The notes below the pieces were generated by a model. It made no database searches and was not told the origin of the DNA. It saw only the letters and a list, made by a program, of their open reading frames with translations. A stretch of DNA of 10,858 nt, from positions 1 to 10,858 of the forward strand of contig SFJH01000046.1 in assembly GCA_004555155.1 (NCBI GenBank), written 5' to 3'. Made by a program: the position numbers and the translations under genes. Below, piece by piece: positions 1-7,347 of the stretch. This DNA is from Clostridiales bacterium. GTDB taxonomy: Bacteria; Bacillota; Clostridia; Christensenellales; Aristaeellaceae. Positions within the stretch are counted from its first letter, which is position 1. Every line of letters starts with the position of its first letter.

Positions 1-1070
1 AGCTTCAGGAACTTGTCGAACAGATAGGTGGTATCCTGCGGGCCGGGCGCGCTCTCCGGGTGATACTGCACGGAGAACACCCGATCCTCGGGGCAGACCA
101 CGCCCTCCACCGTGTTGTCCAGCAGGTTGATGTGGGTGGCCACCAGCCCGGTGCCGTTCAGGCTGTCCCGGTCCACCGCATAGGAGTGGTTCTGGCTGGT
201 GATCTCGATTTTGCCCGTCTCCAGGTTCTTCACCGGATGGTTGCCACCGCGGTGGCCGAACTTGAGCTTGAAGGTCTTTGCGCCGTAGGCCAGACAGATC
301 ATCTGATGGCCGAGGCAGATGCCGAAGATCGGCAGCTTGCCGCGCAGCTGGCGCACCAGCTCGATCACCGGCGTCACATTCTCCGGATCTCCGGGGCCGT
401 TGGAGAGGAACACGCCGTCGGGACGCAGCCGCAGGATCTCCTCCGCCGGGGTGTTGTAGGGCACCACGGTCACGTTGACGCCCTTCTGGTTGAGCTTGCG
501 GATGATGTTCAGCTTGATGCCGCAGTCCACGGCCACCACGCTGTACTTCGGATTGGCGGTGCGGGAATACCAGCGCTTTTTGCAGCTGACCCGCGCCACG
601 CCGTCGGTGGGCATGTGATAGGCGCTGATGGCGCGCATGCAGACCTCCCGCGGCGTGTGCGCCGAGGTGATCATCACCTTCATGCTGCCCTCGTTGCGGA
701 TGATCCGCGTCAGCGCGCGGGTGTCGATGCCCGAGATGCCCGGAATGTTGTTCTCCTCCAGAATCTCCGCCAGCGTCTTGACGTAGCGGAAGTTGGAGGG
801 CATGTCGTTGTATTCGCGAACGATCAGTCCACCGATGGTGGGCTGCTTCGTCTCGAAATCCTCGTCGGTGATGCCGTAATTGCCGATCAGCGGATAGGTC
901 ATGCACACCATCTGATTGGTATAGGACGGATCGGAGACGATCTCCTGATAGCCCACCATGGACGTGTTGAACACGATCTCATTGATGGCCTCACAGGCCG
1001 CGCCAAAGCCGTAGCCATAGAACTCGCGGCCGTCTTCCAGCACTATTTTCCGAGTAAACTGCTTTGCCAT
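1..1070 (-). CDS. carA: Carbamoyl-phosphate synthase, glutamine-hydrolysing small subunit (3' end cut by window)
   Basis: CarA hydrolyses glutamine and passes ammonia to the large subunit CarB, giving carbamoyl phosphate for pyrimidine and arginine synthesis in the cytoplasm. 356 codons are present, and from the family's usual length only a few C-terminal residues should be missing. The N-terminal CarA domain (about residues 1-150, including NEIVFNTSMVGYQEI and GISGIDTRALTRIIR) is followed by a class I glutamine amidotransferase domain. Its nucleophile is Cys252 in GICLGHQ and its His337 and Glu339 lie in QYHPES, so the triad is intact. The ATG at 1070 has GGGAGAA 5-11 bases upstream. The gene overlaps the end of pyrC by 28 bases, so the two are co-transcribed and probably translationally coupled. 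carB is expected next but lies outside the window. Confidence 0.96.
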   Translation of the reverse strand, partial: MAKQFTRKIVLEDGREFYGYGFGAACEAINEIVFNTSMVGYQEIVSDPSYTNQMVCMTYPLIGNYGITDEDFETKQPTIGGLIVREYNDMPSNFRYVKTLAEILEENNIPGISGIDTRALTRIIRNEGSMKVMITSAHTPREVCMRAISAYHMPTDGVARVSCKKRWYSRTANPKYSVVAVDCGIKLNIIRKLNQKGVNVTVVPYNTPAEEILRLRPDGVFLSNGPGDPENVTPVIELVRQLRGKLPIFGICLGHQMICLAYGAKTFKLKFGHRGGNHPVKNLETGKIEITSQNHSYAVDRDSLNGTGLVATHINLLDNTVEGVVCPEDRVFSVQYHPESAPGPQDTTYLFDKFLK

Positions 1071-2326
1071 ACAATTCTCCCATCTATCATCGTCATCCGG
1101 TTGCCGCCCCGCGCGGTCATGCCCGCAAACGGCGTGGCGCGACCCTTCGACAGGAACGTCTCCGGATCCACCGTATAGCGCGTGTCCACATCCAGCACCG
1201 CCAGATCGGCCCGCTGTCCCGCCGCCACATCCGTCGTGCCAAAGCCGAATATCCGTCTCGGCGCGATGGACATCTTTTCGATCAGCAGCTCCAGCGGAAT
1301 GATGCCGGTGGACACCAGCTTTTCGTTCAATATCGGAAATGCCGTCTCCAGCCCCACCACGCCCATCAGGCTCTTTTCCAGTCCGCGGGACTTCTCCTGC
1401 GCCGTGTGCGGCGCGTGGTCAGTGGCGATCACGTCGATGGTGCCGTCGATCAGGCCCTCCACCAGCGCGTCACGATCCGCCGCAGAGCGGATCGGCGGGT
1501 TCATCTTGAACCGGCCGTCCTCGCCGATGTCCATGTCGCACATCGTCAGGTAATGCGGCCCGGTTTCACAGGTCACCGGCAGCCCCTCGGCCTTCGCCCG
1601 GCGGATGATGTCCACCGATTCCCTGCAGGAGATGTGGCAGACGTGGTAGCGGCAGCCCGTCTCGCGGACGAGCTCCACATCCCGCGCGATCTGCTCATAC
1701 TCGCTGGCGGAGCAGATGCCCCGGTGTCCGTGCAGGCGCGCGTACTCGCCATCGTGAATGTAGCCGCCGTTCAGCAGGCTGTCCACCTCACAGTGGGCCG
1801 CGATCATGCCGCCCAGCGCATGAACGCGCTGCATGGCCTCGCGCATCACCTCCCGGCGCTGCACGCCCTTGCCGTCGTCGGAGAAGGCAAAGCACATGTC
1901 CTTCAGCGCCGCGAAATCCACCAGCGCTCCGTCTCCCTTCTGCCCCACCGTGATGGAGGCATAGGGCAGCACCCGAACCACCGCATCCCGCGCGATGATG
2001 TCCAGCTGCGCCTGCAGGTGTTCCACCGAATCGGGAACGGGATTCAGATTCGGCATGGCGCATACAATCGTATATCCGCCCGCCGCCGCGGCCATCGTAC
2101 CCGTATGAATGGTCTCCTTCACAGAAAAACCGGGCTCACGCAAATGCACGTGTACATCTGCGAAGCCCGGAATAACCAATAAATTCTGGCAATCCGTGAT
2201 GGAATAGCAAGCCTGTGGAACGATGTTTGGAGATACTTCAGCGATGACGCCGCCATCCAAAAGTACATCCTGCCGAGAGATGTGTTCGCCGTGAAAAACC
2301 ATACCGTTTTTCAGCAGATGCTTCAT
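1043..2326 (-). CDS. pyrC: Dihydroorotase, type I
   Basis: PyrC interconverts N-carbamoyl-aspartate and dihydroorotate, the third step of UMP synthesis. The 427 residues match the usual type I (Bacillus-like) length. The zinc and substrate motif HVHLREPG holds His59, His61 and Arg63. MPN (Asn93) is the usual substrate contact, and FSDDGKG (Asp150/151) lies where type I enzymes use Asp instead of a carboxylated lysine. His178 (AAHCE) and His231 (VCHIS) are the other expected metal ligands, and catalytic Asp303 sits in ATDHAPH. ATG at 2326 follows AAAGGAG with good spacing. It is the first gene of the transcript and is followed by carA with a 28-base overlap. The Bacillus order is pyrR-pyrP-pyrB-pyrC-carA; here nothing pyrimidine-related precedes pyrC, so pyrB and any pyrR must lie elsewhere. 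Confidence 0.97.
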   Translation of the reverse strand: MKHLLKNGMVFHGEHISRQDVLLDGGVIAEVSPNIVPQACYSITDCQNLLVIPGFADVHVHLREPGFSVKETIHTGTMAAAAGGYTIVCAMPNLNPVPDSVEHLQAQLDIIARDAVVRVLPYASITVGQKGDGALVDFAALKDMCFAFSDDGKGVQRREVMREAMQRVHALGGMIAAHCEVDSLLNGGYIHDGEYARLHGHRGICSASEYEQIARDVELVRETGCRYHVCHISCRESVDIIRRAKAEGLPVTCETGPHYLTMCDMDIGEDGRFKMNPPIRSAADRDALVEGLIDGTIDVIATDHAPHTAQEKSRGLEKSLMGVVGLETAFPILNEKLVSTGIIPLELLIEKMSIAPRRIFGFGTTDVAAGQRADLAVLDVDTRYTVDPETFLSKGRATPFAGMTARGGNRMTMIDGRIVWQSSLLGK

Positions 2327-2413
2327 GACGATACTCCTTTCAGCTCACTTCTTGAGTGCGCCGCGCCCCGGATGACCGGCTTGCCGCGCACGGAATCCAT
2401 GTTCTGAACATAT

Positions 2414-2442
2414 ATTGTACTGGATGCGCCCGGCAAAGTCAA
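2414..2442 (-). promoter_or_regulatory. Sigma-A-type promoter of pyrC-carA
   Basis: On the minus strand TTGACT (2442-2437) and TACAAT (2419-2414) are separated by exactly 17 bases, each one mismatch from consensus. Transcription should start near 2407, leaving an ~80-nt leader. That leader has small stems (CCGG-TCAT-CCGG; CTCA-AGAAG-TGAG just before the ribosome site) but no T-run terminator. A PyrR-type attenuator is therefore not apparent. Confidence 0.85.
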
Positions 2443-2710
2443 ACAAATTTGCGGTTAAATTCCCAAAGCTGAGAATCACCAATTTCAATGGCGCAATCCC
2501 GAGAGAATGCGGAAGTGCGCAAAGACTGCTGATTCTCAGCGGGCGCAGCAGACATTCATTGCTTTTCCGTCCGCGCTGTATCAAAGCCCGCGCCGATCTG
2601 CGGCGAACCGACCCCATGCGCACCGCCGTTTTGAATCGGCTTTCTGTTTTTCCTACGGGATCAGGGAAGTGCTTTTCCATGCAGCATCTCCTCCCTGGCC
2701 ATGTGCTTCT
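2443..2710. other. Intergenic region between fucosidase end and pyrC promoter
   Basis: No convincing gene is present. Open frames here lack ribosome sites and recognisable protein features. The main structure is an inverted repeat, GCTGAGAATCA at 2468-2478 and TGATTCTCAGC at 2530-2540. Inside it is a nested GCGCA (2491-2495) / TGCGC (2516-2520) pair and a CCG/CGG pair, ending about 25 bases upstream of the pyrC -35 box. No T-run terminator for the fucosidase gene was found on the minus strand, so the nested hairpin may be its weak terminator or an operator-like element. Confidence 0.5.
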
Positions 2711-4990
2711 CTACTTTTCCACAACCTTCACGTTATCTCCATCCCAGCGGATATCCACGATCCTGCCATTGCGGGCGCGCAGACCCGTGACGCTACCGCG
2801 CTTCCAGCTCGAGGGCAGGGCGGGCAGAATTTTCAGCGATCCGTCCGGAGCCGTCTGCAGCAGCATTTCTCCAATGCCGGCGCAGGCGCCGAAGTTGCCA
2901 TCGATCTGAAATGGCTGATGGGCATCGAAGAGGTTGATATAGGTGCCGCCGCTCATATCGTTCACCCTGCCGCGCGTCTGCCGCTTCATCGGGTTGCGTC
3001 CCTCTACGGTGCGCAGCTGGTTGTCGAGCAGCCGCAGCGCGTGGTCGCCATCGCCCAGGCGCACCCACTGGTTGATGCGCCATCCCATCGCCCAGCCGGT
3101 GCTCTCATCACCGCGGCGCAGCAGTGAGATTCGGCAGGCCTCGGCCAGCTCAGGTGTTTCCTCCGGCGTGATCGAACGCGCCGGATGCAGGCCGTACAGA
3201 TGGGAGATGTGGCGGTGATGGATATCATGCTCTTCAAAGTTCTCATTCCACTCCAGCAGCTCGCCATCGCGGCCGATGCCATACGGTTTGAGCCTGGGCA
3301 TGATGGAATCCAGCTCTGCCGCAAAGTCTGCATCCACATTCAGCAGCGCTGTGATCCTCCGACAGATGTCGAACACGTCCAGCACGATCGCCTGCGTCAT
3401 CGTCGTGGATGCAGCGACGGAGACCTCCCGGCCTTCCAGATTGAATGTGTTTTCCGGCGACGTGGACGGCGCGAGGATCAGCTCGCCGTCGCGATCCTCC
3501 ACCAGCAGCGAACGGTAGAACTCCGCCGCTTTGCGAATGACCGGCCAAGCGGTTTCGCGGAGGAAAGCCTCGTCGCGGGTGTATTCGTACCGTTCCCACA
3601 GATGGCGAACCAGCCAACCGGAGGACATCGGCCAGAATGCATACTGTGCGCAGCCGGGCAGATGCGCTCCCACAGGCGTAGACATGCGCCACAGGTCGGT
3701 GTTGTGATGGGCAACGAAGCCCGGCGCGCCATAATAGCGCTGCGCAGTGCGCTCGCCGCTCTCCGCCAGCTCCAGCACCAGGCGAACAAGCGGCTCGTAG
3801 CACTCCGACAGGTTGACCATCAGCGTCGGCCAGTAGTTCATCTCCGTGTTGATGTTGATGGTGTAGTTGCTGTGCCACGGCGGGGTGATCCTGTCGTTCC
3901 AAATGCCCTGCAGATTGGCGGCCTGTGTGCCCTCGCGGGAGGAGGCGATGGTCAGGTAACGGCCGAAGTTGAAGTACAGCGCATACAGCGCCGGATCGTC
4001 GCCACCGTTCTCATGGCTGTACAGGCGTTCGTCCGTGGGCAGCAGTTTTTCGTCGCCGCCGCCCAGATCGAGGGTAACGCGTTCATACAGAGCGGCGTGA
4101 TCGGCCACATGGCGGGCGCGCAATGCGTCGTAGCCGAGCGCCGCGGCAGCATCCAGTCCTCGACGGCAAGGCTCAACATAGGGTTTGCCCTCCAGAACGG
4201 GATGCTTCTTCCAGCCGGCAAAGCTGGTGCGCGCGTCGAACAGCAGCGTGGCAGACGTCGCTTCGCAGACCTGAATGCCCCCGCCCTGCTGGGCGACTCT
4301 GCCGTCGGAGAGCACGCGCGCCTCCGCAAAATAGCCCATGCCCTTCTCCGCATCGGTCTCGCCATAGACCATCAAGCCGCGCTGCTCCTGCGGAGCGTCA
4401 AAGCGCCAGACGTAAACCGGACAGTTCCCCTGGAAGGCCAGGACGTCCTTATCGAGGCAGACGACGGCGTTCATCGCCGGGCACAGCCTTACGTCGAAGG
4501 AAAGTGCGCCGGGCCGACTCGCGGTCAGACGCATCACCAGCACCTGGTCGGGATGGCTGACAAAGGTTTCGCGGACGTAGCTGACGCCGCCAGCCTCGTA
4601 TTCAACGATGTGGATCCCGGTGGACAGATCCAGCGATCGACGATAATTCTCAACCGCACCGGGATGGCGCATGGTCAGGCCAAGATCGCCCAGCGGCAGA
4701 TATACCTGGGACCAAAGCGCGGTGAAGTGCTGTTCCAATTCCTCCTGCGCCTCGGCATAGCGCCTGCTGAGCGCGAGCGCCTGTGCCCTGCGATAGGAAT
4801 TCTGGGCCTCGGGATTGTCGTAAAACCCGGGGAAACCGCTCCAGAGCGAGTCCTCGTTCAAGCAAATGCGCTCATCTGTCGCTCCACCATAGACCATCGC
4901 GCCCAGACGGCCGTTGCCCAGCGGCAGCGCTTCGTTCCAACCGACCGCTCCCTGGCGGTACCAGAGGATGTTCGTGCCATTGTTCTGCAT
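2711..4990 (-). CDS. GH95 family alpha-L-fucosidase (cytoplasmic)
   Basis: The product is a 759-residue glycoside hydrolase of family 95, which mostly cleaves alpha-1,2-linked fucose from milk, mucin or plant glycans; some members act on L-galactose. The N-terminal beta domain starts at WNEALPLGNGRLGAMVYGG (about residues 18-36), followed by the (alpha/alpha)6 catalytic domain. The Asn-x-Asn pair of the family is Asn379/Asn381 in NINTEMNYW. The likely acid is Glu513 in PSTSPEN, and Asp697 is in FQIDGNFGACAGIGEMLLQ. All key residues are present. There is no signal peptide, so imported oligosaccharides are the likely substrate. The ATG at 4990 was chosen over an in-frame ATG at 5044 because AGGAGGT lies 7 bases before it. 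It stands alone, convergent with nothing and divergent from the CBS-domain gene. No transporter or fucose catabolic gene is next to it. Confidence 0.93.
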   Translation of the reverse strand: MQNNGTNILWYRQGAVGWNEALPLGNGRLGAMVYGGATDERICLNEDSLWSGFPGFYDNPEAQNSYRRAQALALSRRYAEAQEELEQHFTALWSQVYLPLGDLGLTMRHPGAVENYRRSLDLSTGIHIVEYEAGGVSYVRETFVSHPDQVLVMRLTASRPGALSFDVRLCPAMNAVVCLDKDVLAFQGNCPVYVWRFDAPQEQRGLMVYGETDAEKGMGYFAEARVLSDGRVAQQGGGIQVCEATSATLLFDARTSFAGWKKHPVLEGKPYVEPCRRGLDAAAALGYDALRARHVADHAALYERVTLDLGGGDEKLLPTDERLYSHENGGDDPALYALYFNFGRYLTIASSREGTQAANLQGIWNDRITPPWHSNYTININTEMNYWPTLMVNLSECYEPLVRLVLELAESGERTAQRYYGAPGFVAHHNTDLWRMSTPVGAHLPGCAQYAFWPMSSGWLVRHLWERYEYTRDEAFLRETAWPVIRKAAEFYRSLLVEDRDGELILAPSTSPENTFNLEGREVSVAASTTMTQAIVLDVFDICRRITALLNVDADFAAELDSIMPRLKPYGIGRDGELLEWNENFEEHDIHHRHISHLYGLHPARSITPEETPELAEACRISLLRRGDESTGWAMGWRINQWVRLGDGDHALRLLDNQLRTVEGRNPMKRQTRGRVNDMSGGTYINLFDAHQPFQIDGNFGACAGIGEMLLQTAPDGSLKILPALPSSWKRGSVTGLRARNGRIVDIRWDGDNVKVVEK

Positions 4991-5199
4991 CAGCAGACCT
5001 CCTGTCTCATAGAATAGAAAGTCGCAGACTCCGTCGCAGCCCAACCGCTGCCGCGCCGATGCCTGCGGAAGAATTCATTTGATGATATTGCCGGCGAAGT
5101 GCTGCCCGGCGGATTTCAGCATGTATGCCCCTATGCTTTTGCATTCGTGCCGCATGGGCGGAGCGAACACACCGCCGTCTCGCCGCATACGCTGCTTCC

Positions 5200-5228
5200 A
5201 GTATAGGAAAGGACAGACAAAAAGTCAA
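5200..5228 (-). promoter_or_regulatory. Sigma-A-type promoter of the GH95 gene
   Basis: On the minus strand TTGACT (5228-5223) and TATACT (5205-5200) have a 17-base spacer, so this is a strong predicted promoter with a start near 5193. It implies a ~200-nt 5' leader (5193-4991). That leader holds two short open frames joined by an ATGA overlap (5155-5075 and 5078-5007), neither with a clear ribosome site, and then the AGGAGGT site of the fucosidase. Confidence 0.85.
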
Positions 5229-5361
5229 GGCGCCTTCACGGGCATCCGCGTTCTGAAATCCGCGCGAATGACCGACCATTGTCAAGGTTAATTTCGTCAC
5301 AATTTCTTTACAAAAGTCTTTGGAAACGTCACCCTCTGTTCATAATGAGTTTGCTTTTCTC

Positions 5362-5370
5362 TGATATACT
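5362..5370 (+). promoter_or_regulatory. Extended -10 promoter of the CBS-domain gene
   Basis: TG at 5362-5363, one base, then TATACT (5365-5370) gives an extended -10 element. No good -35 hexamer lies 16-18 bases upstream. It diverges from the GH95 promoter, whose -35 box lies about 135 bases away. The start would be near 5377, only a few bases before an AAGGAGG site at 5381-5387. Confidence 0.6.
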
Positions 5371-5563
5371 GGTATTGTCGAAGGAGGATGTGCGGTTGAG
5401 GGGCCGCGCATTCGGGGCTGTCCCGGAATCGGCAGGGCCAGAGCCGCGCCGAGGTTTTCTCCGGGGTGCACAGCCGCTTTCGCTGAACATCAATTGGCAC
5501 AGATGCCATTTCCCGGCTCGATCGAGCCTCCATCAGGGCCTTGCCCGGAAAGGATTTGTCTAA
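5371..5563 (+). other. Long leader of the CBS-domain gene, with a possible 55-codon upstream ORF
   Basis: About 185 nt of predicted 5' leader. A strong AAGGAGG (5381-5387) sits 8 bases before a TTG at 5396 that opens a frame of 55 codons ending in TAA at 5561-5563, directly abutting and in frame with the next gene's ATG. The encoded peptide is rich in Arg, Gly and Pro, resembles no family I know, and may be chance. The leader also contains the hairpin TGGCA-CAGA-TGCCA (5495-5508) and the 14-base palindrome GGCTCGATCGAGCC (5515-5528). I recognise no known riboswitch class. Confidence 0.4.
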
Positions 5564-6013
5564 ATGAATGTCTTCATGCTTTTGATTCCGAGAGTAGATG
5601 TCTGTGTGTTGCACGATACCGACACGCTGCGGCAGGGGTTGGAGAAGATGCGCTTCCACGGCTACACGGCGCTGCCGGTCATATCGGCGGACGGCCAGTT
5701 CGTCGGCTGTGTCAACGAGGGCGATTTTCTGTGGCACCTGCTCCGGTACGGTGGCGACATGAAAGCCCAGGAACAGTTCCTGGTGCGCGACATCCTCCGC
5801 CCGGAGTTGAATCCCGCCGTCGACAGCACCGTCACCATGGATGAGCTGCTGGAGCGCGCCATGAGCCAGAACTTCATTCCCGTGGTGGACGATCGCAACT
5901 GCCTGTGTGGCATCGTCACCCGACGCCGCGTGATCCGCGCCATGCTGGTAGAGCAGCAGGCCAATGCCGACAAGCAGCTCGCCCCCAGCACCATTTACAT
6001 CAGTCAACCCTGA
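5564..6013 (+). CDS. Tandem CBS-domain protein
   Basis: The 149-residue protein consists almost entirely of two CBS domains (roughly residues 5-65 and 77-130) with a short hydrophilic tail. Diagnostic pieces are GYTALPVISADGQFVGCVNEGDFL in the first domain (residues 33-56) and NFIPVVDDRNCLCGIVTRRRVIRAML in the second. Such pairs bind adenine nucleotides. Small stand-alone versions in Bacillota include c-di-AMP receptors such as Bacillus DarB (YkuL), which has the same size and similar motifs. A sensor or adaptor role is therefore plausible, but the ligand cannot be read from the sequence. ATG at 5564 is preceded by GGAAAGGA with a 9-base gap. The gene is monocistronic, bounded by its own promoter and a terminator. 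Its long leader suggests post-transcriptional control. Confidence 0.88.
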   Translation: MNVFMLLIPRVDVCVLHDTDTLRQGLEKMRFHGYTALPVISADGQFVGCVNEGDFLWHLLRYGGDMKAQEQFLVRDILRPELNPAVDSTVTMDELLERAMSQNFIPVVDDRNCLCGIVTRRRVIRAMLVEQQANADKQLAPSTIYISQP

Positions 6014-6015
6014 CG

Positions 6016-6056
6016 AAAATCGCCGGTTGCCCTTCATGAGCTTCCGGCGGTTTTTT
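6016..6056 (+). terminator. Intrinsic terminator, probably bidirectional
   Basis: AAAATCGCCGG (6016-6026) pairs with CCGGCGG plus the following T residues (6044-6054), and six T residues (6051-6056) complete a textbook terminator 3 bases after the CBS gene's stop. Read from the minus strand, the same CGCCGG/CCGGCG stem is followed by ATTTTC just after the esterase stop codon, so it can also end the converging operon. Confidence 0.85.
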
Positions 6057-6738
6057 ATGCCTGTTCTGTTCCCCGCGCCAGCCAGGCGACGCCCGCCGCG
6101 ATGCGTGCAGGCACGCCCGAATAATGGCCTCCGTCGTGCATCACCAGCGGCACATCCCTTTGCTGGGCCTCCGCCAGAATCTGCCGGACTTCCCGCATCC
6201 GGTCACCCACCGTGCGCAACACGGGATGGCGCGTCCGCTCCTCGGCCCGACCGAGGGACAGATAGAACCGCGTCCGTGGATTGCGGGGCGCATGGGCGCG
6301 CAGGTAATCCGTAAAGCCCTCGTACCAGACGGAGGCGCTCATGGCCGCCACGCCCGCGAACCAGTCGCTCCGCGTGGCCGCGTACAGAGCAAACAGCCCG
6401 GCCAGCGAATATCCGGCAATGCAGGCGCTTTCACACCCCGCCTGCGTCAGCACCTCCGGCCCGATGCGCAGCAACTCTGCCAGGAATTCATCCGCACGCC
6501 CGGAGAAATCCGAATTTCCGCCGAACACCGCCGGGCCGGGCCACGGGCTCAACTGCCCGTCCCAGTCCGCCACCGGCACGCCACAAAGCGCACAGTTCAG
6601 CCCGGCTTTCTGCGCCCGGCGGGCCTGATCCTCCAGATCTGCGCAGTTCTCGCCGATCAGAAACACCAGGGGCGCGCCCGCCATCCGCTCTTCAGGGCGG
6701 TACAGCCACGTGCCGCCCGCCGCCTGTACAATCTCCAA
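6055..6738 (-). CDS. Esterase-type alpha/beta hydrolase
   Basis: The 227-residue protein has an alpha/beta-hydrolase fold. The nucleophile elbow GYSLAGLFALYA places Ser111 as the catalytic serine, and His205 in HDGGHYSGVP is the likely catalytic histidine. An acid near Glu166/167 (GRAEERT) would fit the esterase D/Fes type (PF00756-like). It is short for that family and has no signal peptide or membrane segment, so it is probably cytoplasmic; the substrate is unknown. The frame stays open upstream for 40 more codons into the previous gene. The chosen TTG at 6738 has AAAGGAG 7 bases before it and lies 25 bases after the GrpB-family gene's stop. It is the last gene of the operon. Confidence 0.78.
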   Translation of the reverse strand: MEIVQAAGGTWLYRPEERMAGAPLVFLIGENCADLEDQARRAQKAGLNCALCGVPVADWDGQLSPWPGPAVFGGNSDFSGRADEFLAELLRIGPEVLTQAGCESACIAGYSLAGLFALYAATRSDWFAGVAAMSASVWYEGFTDYLRAHAPRNPRTRFYLSLGRAEERTRHPVLRTVGDRMREVRQILAEAQQRDVPLVMHDGGHYSGVPARIAAGVAWLARGTEQA

Positions 6739-6763
6739 TCCGCTTCTCCTTTCCGCAGAACGT

Positions 6764-7312
6764 TCAATACCTGCCCGGCCACTCCCGCTTGGCCCGCCGC
6801 GTGTATTCGCACACGAACTCCGTCTTTTGCGCCGTGTAGCCGTCGCGGTCATGTTCAAATTGCCGCCACAACATGCGCTTCATCCGCTCGTATTCCCGCG
6901 CCACGTCGGGATAGGCGTTCAGATAATCCCGGAAGTATCGTTCATCGTTGTCGCCCGCCCGTCGCAGATGCAGGTGAAACACGCGCTCCGCGAAGCTGTC
7001 CTCCGTGTAGCCCTTGTTGAAGGACATGCGCTCCGGCCCCTTCGACATGCAGATGTAGCCGCCCTTCCCGCAAAGCGCTGCTTCCATGGCCGCCCAGTCG
7101 GCATCCTTCTCCGTCTCCACCAGGATGTCCACGATCGGCTTGGCATGGATTCCCGCAACCGCCGTGCTACCGATGTGACTGATTCCGCCGATCGCCTCCG
7201 GCGGCAGCACTGCCTTCAGAAGCTGCTGCTCCTCCTGAAACCACGCCCGCCATTCCGGGCGATGGGCCGTCAGGAATATGGGGAACAGCTGCCACAGTTC
7301 CTCCCGCGTCAT
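6764..7312 (-). CDS. GrpB/UPF0157 family protein
   Basis: The 182-residue protein of the GrpB (UPF0157) family has a nucleotidyltransferase-like fold and no settled role. The signature HIGSTAVAGIHAKPIVDI lies at about residues 48-65. The family's C-terminal FRDYLNAYPDVAREYERMKR follows further on. The start is uncertain. ATG at 7312 begins at the conserved MTREELWQLFP but has a poor ribosome site. A GTG at 7335 has GGGGG 7 bases upstream, but in that frame it stops after eight codons (VEKSGSPR), its TGA overlapping the ATG. Adding one A to the six-A run at 7326-7331 would join the GTG to the main frame and give VEKKRLSEMTREEL, which looks like a natural N-terminus. The gene sits 35 bases after the asparaginase gene and 25 before the esterase gene. 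Confidence 0.85.
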   Translation of the reverse strand: MTREELWQLFPIFLTAHRPEWRAWFQEEQQLLKAVLPPEAIGGISHIGSTAVAGIHAKPIVDILVETEKDADWAAMEAALCGKGGYICMSKGPERMSFNKGYTEDSFAERVFHLHLRRAGDNDERYFRDYLNAYPDVAREYERMKRMLWRQFEHDRDGYTAQKTEFVCEYTRRAKREWPGRY

Positions 7313-7347
7313 CTCGGAGAGCCGCTTTTTTCCACGCGCAATCCCCC

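Noticed and set aside
2495..2508. AATCCCGAGAGAAT matches 12 of 14 positions of the PyrR RNA-binding loop consensus near pyrC
   Set aside because: The match is on the plus strand, while pyrC-carA is transcribed from the minus strand and starts downstream of it, so the RNA would not contain the loop. No plus-strand gene follows. Probably chance.
2345..2680. A 111-codon minus-strand frame upstream of pyrC
   Set aside because: It spans the pyrC promoter and the nested inverted repeat, has no good ribosome site, and its protein resembles nothing I know.
3185..5017. A 610-codon plus-strand open frame opposite the fucosidase
   Set aside because: It lies entirely antisense to the well-supported GH95 gene and reads as a low-complexity His/Arg/Gln-rich product of GC-rich codons; no ribosome site or domain.
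5371..5563. c-di-AMP (ydaO) or other known riboswitch before the CBS gene
   Set aside because: The conserved motifs of classes I can recall were not found; only generic hairpins are present.
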